From positions 1-6,935 of the forward strand of contig JAGLWO010000480.1 in the NCBI GenBank assembly GCA_023133395.1: a stretch of 6,935 bases of DNA, in the 5' to 3' direction. Source of the stretch: Candidatus Cloacimonadota bacterium (GTDB lineage: Bacteria > Cloacimonadota > Cloacimonadia > Cloacimonadales > TCS61). The notes beneath the pieces are model-generated. The model saw only the letters and a program-made list of their open reading frames with translations. It searched no databases and was not told where the DNA came from. The position numbers and the translations under genes were made by a program. This document shows, one piece after another, positions 1-5,009 of the stretch (position 1 is the first letter of the stretch; every line of letters starts with the position of its first letter).

Positions 1-1287
1 GACATCCAGAGAACATTAAAGATGATTGGATATGAAGTACCCAATCCTGTGAGATCCGGTAAAGAAGCCCTGAAAATGGCAAAAGAGCTAAATCCGGATC
101 TTGTTCTGGTAGATATAAAATTAGAAGGTAACTTGAATGGAACTGAGATCACTGATATCATTCAAAATAAACTTAAAATCCCGGTTATTTATTTAACAGC
201 TTATGCTGATAAAAAAACTATTTCGGATGCTAAAATTACAGGACCTTTTGGTTATTTGATCAAGCCTTTTGATGATAGAGAACTTCATGCGACTATTGAA
301 ATGGCACTTTACAAATCTAAATTGGAAAAAAGATCAACGGTTTCTCGGATGAAGATGGAGAACTTACATAATACAGCTTTTCAACTGGCTGTCTGTGAAA
401 AAGAGGAGGAGATTTATCAAATCACAATCAAAGCTGCAGAAGGGATATTAAATTTTTCAATTTGCAGTTTAAGTATAAAAGAAGGTGGGAAATTTGTTGT
501 TAAAGTTTCTTCTTCCAAATTACAATCAAAATCCAGGAAAGAATTCAAATTTGGTGAGGATTTATCCGACAAAACATTAAGTTCAGGGAGAACATATGTT
601 TTTGGAAAATCAGATGAGTTACCAGAAGTTATACCTGAGTGGGATAAATTGCAATCAGGGATTAGTTCACCCATTGGTGAGTTTGGTGTTTTCCAGGTTG
701 CATCTTTTGAAGAAAATGCTTTCAATAATGATGATGTAAAATTATTAGCACTTTTACTTGGTCATACAACCAAGGCATTAAGTAGAGTTCAATTTCAAAA
801 CGAGCTTCGTGAACAAGCTATAATTGATTCCTTAACAGGAGTTTATAACAGATTCTTCTTATACCAGGCACTTGAGCAGGAGCTCAAACATTCAAAACGT
901 TATAACCGCCCAATGGCATTTCTTATTATTGATGTTAACAATCTTAAAGGAATAAATGATAAATATGGTCACCAGATGGGAGATAAAGCACTTCAATATG
1001 TTGCTTCGTTATTAGTCTATGTAGCCAGAGAGTCTGATATTGTTGTTCGTAACGGTGGTGATGAATTTCTTGTTATGTTGCCTGAAACCGGGAAAGAAGT
1101 TGAAATTGTTGAGAAAAGAGTTAAAGATAACTTAAAAAAATGGAATAAGACAAAAAGCAAATTTCCTTTTACTGTTACTTTTGCAATTGGAAGTGCTTTC
1201 TGGGAAAGAAATAATACTCAAACAATTGAAGAAATTATCACTCTTGCAGATAAAAGAATGTATGAAAATAAAAGAAATTATTCCTGA
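1..1287 (+). CDS. Response regulator diguanylate cyclase, REC-GAF-GGDEF (5' end missing)
   Basis: Predicted to make cyclic di-GMP from two GTP under control of a phosphorylated receiver. The reading frame is open from base 1 and the first in-frame ATG (base 22) lies inside the receiver. Alignment with the next gene suggests about 17 N-terminal codons are lost, including the acidic metal-binding residues. Numbering from that ATG: phosphoacceptor D31 (LVLVDIKLEG), T59 and K81 (IKPF) of the receiver; a GAF-like sensor at about 112-257; GGDEF domain from D269 (DSLTGVYNR). The cyclase residues D304, N312, D321 and the signature G345-G346-D347-E348-F349 are present. The inhibitory I-site R336-E-S-D339 sits exactly five residues before GGDEF, so product feedback is expected. 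No membrane segment is visible, so it is probably cytosolic. The stop is 43 bp before the next regulator, suggesting co-transcription. The ligand of the GAF domain cannot be told. Confidence 0.93.
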   Translation, partial: DIQRTLKMIGYEVPNPVRSGKEALKMAKELNPDLVLVDIKLEGNLNGTEITDIIQNKLKIPVIYLTAYADKKTISDAKITGPFGYLIKPFDDRELHATIEMALYKSKLEKRSTVSRMKMENLHNTAFQLAVCEKEEEIYQITIKAAEGILNFSICSLSIKEGGKFVVKVSSSKLQSKSRKEFKFGEDLSDKTLSSGRTYVFGKSDELPEVIPEWDKLQSGISSPIGEFGVFQVASFEENAFNNDDVKLLALLLGHTTKALSRVQFQNELREQAIIDSLTGVYNRFFLYQALEQELKHSKRYNRPMAFLIIDVNNLKGINDKYGHQMGDKALQYVASLLVYVARESDIVVRNGGDEFLVMLPETGKEVEIVEKRVKDNLKKWNKTKSKFPFTVTFAIGSAFWERNNTQTIEEIITLADKRMYENKRNYS

Positions 1288-1330
1288 AAACTCTGGATTT
1301 TTAAATAAGTAATTTTTTAAGAATTGATTT

Positions 1331-2689
1331 ATGGATAGGAAAAGAATATTAATCGTTGAAGACGAAAAGATCGTTGCTGAAGATATAAAACGCACTTTAG
1401 TAAATTACCATTATGAAGTATGTTCTATGCTCTCTTATGGAGAAGAAGCAGTTTTAAAAGCCAAAGAACTTCTACCCGACCTGATTTTGATGGATATAAT
1501 GCTTGAAGGTGAAATGGATGGTATTGAAGCTGCAGAAAAGATATATAAAGAGTTTGGGATTCCAGTTATTTTTCTAACAGCATATGCAAATGAAAAAATT
1601 CTGAAGAAAGCTGCTCAATCATCGCCTTTCGGTTATTTAATTAAACCATTGGAGGATAGAGAACTCCGGGCATCTATTGAAATGGCGTTATATAAATCTA
1701 AAATGGAAAATACTCTTAAGGCAAGTAGAAGTTTCTTATGGACAGTTATCGATACAGTTCCTAATTTCATTTTTATAAAAGATAAAGAAAGTAAGTATGT
1801 TATGGTGAATAAAGCTTTAGCAGATTTATATAATACAAGTCCGAAGGAAATGATAGGTAAGACAAATAAGGATTTTGCACAAAAAACAAAAAAGGGATTA
1901 AAAGAAAGTGAAAAATTCTTTACTGATGATATAAAAGTGATTGAAACAAAGAAACCTGAATTCATTCCTGAAGAACCTTTTACTATGAGTGATGGAACTA
2001 CCAGATGGTTTCAAACTACAAAAGTTCCCTTAGATTCTCCTGAAAAACCAGATGTTTTATTAGGAGTTGCTGTCGATATTACTGAACTGAAGAACAGTTA
2101 TGATAAATTGCAGAGATTGCTTGAAGAAACAGTTAATGGATTGGTTTCAGCTGTTGAGATGAGAGACCCTTATACTGCTGGTCATCAGAGAAGAGTTTCA
2201 TCATTGGCTTGTGCAATTGCCCATGAAATGGATTTAACTAAAGATCAGATTAATGGAATCCGCATAGCATCAAATGTTCACGATATTGGAAAGATCTATG
2301 TTCCTTCTGAAATTCTGAGTAAACCCGGTCGACTTACTGATGTTGAATTCGATTTGATTAAAACCCACCCTAAAGCAGGTTATGACATTCTTTGCACAAT
2401 TGATTTTCCCTGGCCTGTTGCAGGTATAGTTCTTCAACATCATGAACGAATGGATGGGAAAGGTTATCCTAATAGAATTTCTGGAAAAGATATTATCTTT
2501 GAAGCTCGCATTTTGAGTGTAGCTGATGTTGTGGAAGCAATTTCTTCTCATAGACCCTATCGTCCTGCTTTGGGAATTGACTATGCTTTAAATGAAATTT
2601 TTACAAATAAGGGAATTCTTTATGATAAAAAGGCTGTTGATGTTTGCTTAAAAATTTTCAAAGAAAATAAATTTAAATTTGATGAATAA
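1331..2689 (+). CDS. Response regulator cyclic di-GMP phosphodiesterase, REC-PAS-HD-GYP
   Basis: Predicted to hydrolyse cyclic di-GMP, opposing the cyclase just upstream. 452 residues. The receiver (about 1-122) has acidic residues E10/D11, phosphoacceptor D55 (LILMDIMLEG), T83 and K105. A PAS domain follows at about 128-252 (VIDTVPNFIFIKD). The HD-GYP domain runs from about 265 to the end with H285, H317-D318 (HDIGK), H346, the full HHERMDGKGYP motif at 370-380, and D399. These are the metal and substrate residues of active HD-GYP enzymes, so I expect it to be catalytic. The C-terminal SSHRPYRPALG is also usual for the family. No membrane segment is seen. The ATG start at 1331 gives MDRKRILIVEDE, a standard receiver N-terminus, although no clear Shine-Dalgarno precedes it. 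Its receiver is strikingly like that of the preceding gene, and the two probably form one operon. Confidence 0.95.
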   Translation: MDRKRILIVEDEKIVAEDIKRTLVNYHYEVCSMLSYGEEAVLKAKELLPDLILMDIMLEGEMDGIEAAEKIYKEFGIPVIFLTAYANEKILKKAAQSSPFGYLIKPLEDRELRASIEMALYKSKMENTLKASRSFLWTVIDTVPNFIFIKDKESKYVMVNKALADLYNTSPKEMIGKTNKDFAQKTKKGLKESEKFFTDDIKVIETKKPEFIPEEPFTMSDGTTRWFQTTKVPLDSPEKPDVLLGVAVDITELKNSYDKLQRLLEETVNGLVSAVEMRDPYTAGHQRRVSSLACAIAHEMDLTKDQINGIRIASNVHDIGKIYVPSEILSKPGRLTDVEFDLIKTHPKAGYDILCTIDFPWPVAGIVLQHHERMDGKGYPNRISGKDIIFEARILSVADVVEAISSHRPYRPALGIDYALNEIFTNKGILYDKKAVDVCLKIFKENKFKFDE

Positions 2690-2693
2690 AATT

Positions 2694-2727
2694 GATTAAC
2701 ATTAATCTAAAAAGTTCCTTGATTAAT
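2694..2727 (+). terminator. Weak AT-rich hairpins after the phosphodiesterase gene
   Basis: GATTAA-CA-TTAATC (2694-2707) is a perfect 6-bp palindrome starting 5 bp after the stop codon. The overlapping arms ATTAATC (2701-2707) and GATTAAT (2721-2727) can pair instead, with a 13-nt loop. There is almost no G+C in the stems and no clean run of T after them, so intrinsic termination here is only a possibility. The position, between two apparent operons, is the main argument for it. Confidence 0.25.
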
Positions 2728-2763
2728 TATAAATACTTATAATTTCTAATCAAATAGAAAAGC

Positions 2764-2794
2764 TTGACATTTAAACACTATATTGAGTGTTTAT
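2764..2794 (+). promoter_or_regulatory. Possible promoter of the gcvH-gmk-rpoZ-udg cluster
   Basis: A perfect TTGACA (2764-2769) lies 53 bp before the gcvH ATG in the only sizeable gap before the cluster. The -10 is poor: at the expected spacing there is only TGTTTAT (2788-2794), with few matches to TATAAT. The better TATATT at 2779-2784 is too close to the -35. The region between is occupied by an inverted repeat, so an activated or repressed promoter would fit. The -35 is clear, the rest is inference. Confidence 0.4.
2772..2793. promoter_or_regulatory. Inverted repeat upstream of gcvH, operator candidate
   Basis: Perfect 8-bp arms TAAACACT (2772-2779) and AGTGTTTA (2786-2793) are separated by ATATTG. 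The 22-bp size and two-fold symmetry are typical of a dimeric regulator site. It begins 2 bp after a TTGACA box and covers the expected -10 region, which would suit a repressor. A related CACT-N6-AGTG repeat lies before dnaB (4956-4969). No regulator is encoded nearby that obviously binds it. Confidence 0.45.
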
Positions 2795-2813
2795 CGCACA
2801 AATAAAAAATATC

Positions 2814-2819
2814 GGAGGG
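2814..2819 (+). promoter_or_regulatory. Ribosome binding site of gcvH
   Basis: GGAGGG lies 3-4 nt before the ATG at 2823. It is the strongest Shine-Dalgarno in the window and decides the start: the in-frame GTG at 2787 has no such site and would add 12 residues not found in H proteins. Confidence 0.75.
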
Positions 2820-2822
2820 AAA

Positions 2823-3200
2823 ATGGTTCTGGAAAATCTTCTTTATACTGATACTCACGAATGGTTGAAAATTGAACGCGATGAAGCATTAATGGGAATT
2901 ACAGACTATGCTCAACATGAACTTGGTGATATTGTTTATATAGAATTACCTGCAGTTGGAGATAAAGTAATTAAGGGAGAACCACTTGGCTCGATCGAAG
3001 CGGTTAAAGCTGTTGAAGATATAATTTCTCCTTTAAGTGGTGAAATTATTGAAGTGAATAAAATTCTTGAAGATACACCTGAAACTATTAATAAATCCGC
3101 ATTTGAAGAAGGTTGGTTAGTAAAAATTAAAATATCAAATAAAGATGAACTGGATGAACTGTTAGATGCTAATGCATACAAGAAACTCATTGAAGATTAA
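2823..3200 (+). CDS. gcvH: Glycine cleavage system H protein (lipoyl carrier)
   Basis: Small lipoylated shuttle that carries the aminomethyl group between the P and T proteins of glycine cleavage and presents it to the L protein. In some bacteria it also serves as an entry point for lipoate. The product has 125 residues, against about 125-130 usual for the family. It opens with YTDTHEWLKIE, the standard H-protein start, followed by GITDYAQHELGDIVYIELP. The lipoylation site is K62 in SIEAVKAVEDI, followed by SPLSGEIIEVN. The C-terminus EGWLVKIKI also fits. The start is ATG 2823 with a strong Shine-Dalgarno. The gmk gene begins 10 bp after its stop. None of the partner genes (gcvT, gcvP, lpd) is in the window, so whether it works in glycine cleavage or mainly in lipoate metabolism cannot be told here. 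Confidence 0.96.
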   Translation: MVLENLLYTDTHEWLKIERDEALMGITDYAQHELGDIVYIELPAVGDKVIKGEPLGSIEAVKAVEDIISPLSGEIIEVNKILEDTPETINKSAFEEGWLVKIKISNKDELDELLDANAYKKLIED

Positions 3201-3210
3201 GTAAACAAGA

Positions 3211-3828
3211 GTGAATAAATACAAAAGAAAAAACTTTCTGATTATTCTCCTCTCCCCATCCGGTGGGGGAAAATCTGCAATTCTCAGGAAATTGTTAAGA
3301 ATCCGAGATGATATAGGATATTCAATTTCATATACAACCCGTGAACCTAGAGAAAGTGAAATAAATGGAATTGATTATAACTTTATCTCAAACGAAGAAT
3401 TTCAGAACTTGAAGGACTCAGAAGATCTCCTTGAATCTGCTGTTGTACACGGTTGTTGGTATGGTACCTCAAAAAGTTTCATTGAAAATGAACTAAAAAA
3501 AGGTAAACATATAATAATGGATATTGATGTACAGGGAGCAAAACAGATAATTAAAAAGAAGATCAACGCAGTAACAATATTTATTATACCTCCATCCAAA
3601 GAAATCCTGATAGAACGATTAAAGGATAGAGGAACAGATACTGAAGAGGAAATAAACACCCGGTTGAACAGTGCAAAAAAAGAGATGGAAGAGTTACATA
3701 ATTTCCAATATCTGGTTATTAATGATGATTTGAATCAAGCCATTCAGGAAGTTAATGAGATTATTAATACAGAGGAAAAGAAGATTCATAGATTTGTGGA
3801 TATAAAAGGAAATTTTTATGGAGGTTAA
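3211..3828 (+). CDS. gmk: Guanylate kinase
   Basis: Cytosolic enzyme that phosphorylates GMP (and dGMP) to GDP with ATP, needed for GTP supply. 205 residues, normal length. The P-loop SPSGGGKS is at residues 15-22 (catalytic-loop K21). The GMP-binding stretch S38-x-S-Y-TTREPR then E50 and GIDYNF matches the family pattern TTRxPRxxE-GxDYxF. Further family marks are WYGTSKS, the Walker B-like MDIDVQGAKQI, and the lid RLKDRGTDTEEEI. The start is taken as GTG 3211: it gives the usual 10-15 residues before the P-loop, and no ATG is available before that motif. Its Shine-Dalgarno is weak, so translation may depend on coupling to gcvH, 10 bp upstream. Its stop directly abuts rpoZ. Together with the upstream cyclic di-GMP genes this puts guanine nucleotide supply and use side by side, which may be chance. 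Confidence 0.96.
   Translation: MNKYKRKNFLIILLSPSGGGKSAILRKLLRIRDDIGYSISYTTREPRESEINGIDYNFISNEEFQNLKDSEDLLESAVVHGCWYGTSKSFIENELKKGKHIIMDIDVQGAKQIIKKKINAVTIFIIPPSKEILIERLKDRGTDTEEEINTRLNSAKKEMEELHNFQYLVINDDLNQAIQEVNEIINTEEKKIHRFVDIKGNFYGG
3820..3824 (+). promoter_or_regulatory. Ribosome binding site of rpoZ inside the end of gmk
   Basis: GGAGG overlaps the last codons of gmk and lies 4 nt before the rpoZ ATG. The ATG follows the gmk TAA with no gap, so ribosomes ending gmk could re-initiate on rpoZ. Confidence 0.7.
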
Positions 3829-4068
3829 ATGACCGATAAAATAGATGATTCTATCATCGAAAAATTTTTAGAAAATAACAATATGACATACCTGTTTTTG
3901 CTATTAGCAAATCTTGAAGTGGAAAGATTAAGTAATCTGCCTTATACCATTAAGAAAGCTTTAAAGGGAAAATTTACAATTGCTGCACTGGAACATATTG
4001 CTAAAAACGAAATTCCTGATTATGTAGTTCAAGAAGAGGAAGAAGAACCTGTTGAAGGATCAGAATAA
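3829..4068 (+). CDS. rpoZ: RNA polymerase omega subunit (divergent)
   Basis: Predicted small subunit that wraps the beta-prime C-terminus and helps polymerase assembly; in many bacteria it also forms part of a ppGpp site. 79 residues. The call rests on three things: size; position directly after gmk, a widespread gmk-rpoZ order; and the hydrophobic pattern YLFLLLANLEVERL followed by FTIAALEHIAKNEI, which matches omega's DLVLVAARRARQL and TTxxALREIxxGxI. The usual basic RRAR stretch is replaced by L-E-V-E, so conservation is low. The C-terminus is an acidic tail (QEEEEEPVEGSE), also common in omega proteins. The start is fixed by GGAGG. An unrelated small protein is possible but less likely. 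Confidence 0.78.
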   Translation: MTDKIDDSIIEKFLENNNMTYLFLLLANLEVERLSNLPYTIKKALKGKFTIAALEHIAKNEIPDYVVQEEEEEPVEGSE

Positions 4069-4076
4069 TTTTTTCC

Positions 4077-4080
4077 GGAG
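4077..4080 (+). promoter_or_regulatory. Ribosome binding site of udg, supports a TTG start
   Basis: GGAG ends 9 nt before the TTG at 4090. No in-frame ATG exists before the conserved Fe-S and catalytic motifs, so this site is the main evidence for the rare start codon. Confidence 0.6.
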
Positions 4081-4089
4081 ATAATTAAA

Positions 4090-4767
4090 TTGCTCCAAAA
4101 ATCCGTTAAGCAATATCTTGAATACCTGAAATTGTCGGGGATTCAAGATATTTTTTTTAGACCTCCGAAAGTTAAAAAAATTAAGAAGAAACCTCCACCA
4201 CAAATCTTTGATCCTGCTCAAAAATTAAAGGAACTTGAAGAAAAATACCGCAACTGTAAGAAATGTCCACTCTGGGAAGGAAGAAACAAATTCTGCTATG
4301 GTAATGGCAATCCACAAACTAAACTAATGCTGATAGGAGAAGGTCCTGGTGTTGATGAAGATAGAGCTGGGAAAGTCTTTGTTGGTAAGGCAGGACAACT
4401 TCTCACCAAAATGCTCCATGCTATAAAGTTAACTCGGGATGAAGTTTATATCGCAAATATAGTAAAATGTAGACCTCCTGAAAATAGAAATCCGCTTCCT
4501 GAAGAAAAAAAAATGTGCCTTCCATATCTTGAAGAACAAATATCGATAATCAAACCTCAGATTTTACTTTTGCTGGGAAGAGTAGCAGCAGCAACACTTT
4601 TGGAAATGGATATTCCTTTGAAAGCATTTCGCGAACAAACTTATTCTTATAAAGGTATAAAAACATATGTTTCCTACCATCCTGCTGCACTTTTAAGAAA
4701 TATTGGTTGGAAAAAATTTGCCTGGATAGACCTGCAGAAAGTGCAAAAGGATTATCAGTCACTTTAA
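4090..4767 (+). CDS. udg: Family 4 uracil-DNA glycosylase with 4Fe-4S cluster
   Basis: Removes uracil (from cytosine deamination or dUMP misincorporation) from DNA as the first step of base excision repair. 225 residues. Four cluster cysteines are present: C56 and C59 (CKKCPL), C127 (VKCRPPENRNP) and C143, with the 16-residue gap between the last two as in thermophilic family 4 enzymes. Motif A is GEGPG (83-87) followed by GKVFVGKAGQLL, and the second catalytic motif is H197-PAALLRN. A 50-residue N-terminal extension precedes the core, ending in a Lys/Pro-rich stretch (about 27-38), probably a flexible linker. Similar leaders occur in proteins once labelled phage SPO1 polymerase-related. The TTG start is supported by GGAG. 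The gene is 21 bp after rpoZ and is probably the last of the cluster. It contains a T8 tract (4151-4158) and an A9 tract (4505-4513). Confidence 0.94.
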   Translation: MLQKSVKQYLEYLKLSGIQDIFFRPPKVKKIKKKPPPQIFDPAQKLKELEEKYRNCKKCPLWEGRNKFCYGNGNPQTKLMLIGEGPGVDEDRAGKVFVGKAGQLLTKMLHAIKLTRDEVYIANIVKCRPPENRNPLPEEKKMCLPYLEEQISIIKPQILLLLGRVAAATLLEMDIPLKAFREQTYSYKGIKTYVSYHPAALLRNIGWKKFAWIDLQKVQKDYQSL

Positions 4768-4799
4768 AAAATAAGGTTCTAAATCCACTTAAATTATTC

Positions 4800-4817
4800 G
4801 AATTATTGATATAATTC
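4800..4817 (+). terminator. AT-rich hairpin downstream of udg
   Basis: GAATTAT-TGAT-ATAATTC is a perfect 7-bp stem with a 4-nt loop, 32 bp after the udg stop. Each arm has a single G or C and no immediate T run follows (a T6 tract comes at 4839-4844). It could be a weak terminator of the gcvH-udg cluster, or simply a product of AT-rich sequence. Confidence 0.3.
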
Positions 4818-4951
4818 TATATTATAATTGAATTCTGGTTTTTTCTGAAAATTTTTATAAATTAATGTTGCAAAAAAAACACTTATATAAAAAATGATTC
4901 TATTAAAATAAGGTTGAAATAAAGCTTGATTAATACGAGAATTTTATTACT

Positions 4952-4980
4952 TAGACACTTATTTAAGTGGGTATTTTATT
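4952..4980 (+). promoter_or_regulatory. dnaB: Possible dnaB promoter
   Basis: TAGACA (4952-4957, five of six matches to TTGACA), then exactly 17 bp, then TTTATT (4975-4980, four of six matches to TATAAT). This would leave a leader of about 20-25 nt before the dnaB ATG. An inverted repeat covers the end of the -35 and the spacer. Other weak boxes exist in this AT-rich stretch, such as TTGATT at 4926-4931, so the exact promoter is uncertain. Confidence 0.4.
4956..4969. promoter_or_regulatory. Inverted repeat upstream of dnaB, operator candidate
   Basis: CACTTA-TT-TAAGTG is a perfect 14-bp palindrome with 6-bp arms. Its outer parts, ACACT-N6-AGTG (4955-4969), have the same spacing as the repeat before gcvH (2775-2789), and 13 of 20 aligned positions agree by hand count. 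It overlaps the proposed -35/spacer, a place where a bound protein would affect transcription. Confidence 0.45.
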
Positions 4981-4997
4981 GTTAGAACCTATTAACC

Positions 4998-5002
4998 AGG
5001 GG
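4998..5002 (+). promoter_or_regulatory. Ribosome binding site of dnaB
   Basis: AGGGG lies 7 nt before the ATG at 5010, good spacing. It supports this start, which gives a DnaB of normal length. Confidence 0.6.
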
Positions 5003-5009
5003 TATTATT

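Larger units (their letters stand above)
4768..5009. other. AT-rich intergenic region between udg and dnaB
   Basis: 242 bp with very low G+C and no credible gene on either strand. It holds an AT-rich hairpin (4800-4817), an A8 tract (4872-4879), a direct repeat AAATAAGGTT (4769-4778 and 4906-4915), four CACTTA hexamers (4786-4791, 4880-4885, 4956-4961 and, reversed, 4964-4969), and the likely dnaB promoter near its right end. The 10-mer CCACTTAAAT (4785-4794) recurs as its exact complement at 4961-4970. Confidence 0.7.

Noticed and set aside
22..24. ATG at 22 as the true start of the cyclase gene
   Set aside because: The frame is open to base 1 and the bases before it encode DIQRTLK, which aligns with DIKRTL inside the receiver of the next gene. 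The start lies outside the window.
417..725. Antisense reading frame within the cyclase gene, and similar minus-strand frames opposite the other genes
   Set aside because: They lie wholly opposite well-supported genes, have no ribosome sites or recognisable domains, and are biased in composition as expected for complement of coding DNA.
1288..1330. Terminator or promoter between the two regulator genes
   Set aside because: Only 43 AT-rich bases with no stable hairpin or convincing paired boxes; co-transcription is the simpler reading.
2787..2822. GTG at 2787 as the gcvH start
   Set aside because: It would add 12 residues not seen in H proteins, lies within the inverted repeat, and has no ribosome site. 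ATG 2823 has GGAGGG directly before it.
2690..2822. Glycine riboswitch upstream of gcvH
   Set aside because: The gap is short and almost all A and T, with none of the G-rich paired aptamer elements expected. Only the inverted repeat stands out.
4768..5009. Replication origin in the AT-rich gap before dnaB
   Set aside because: The region is AT-rich with repeats, but I see no cluster of DnaA boxes (TTATCCACA-like) and dnaA/dnaN are absent.
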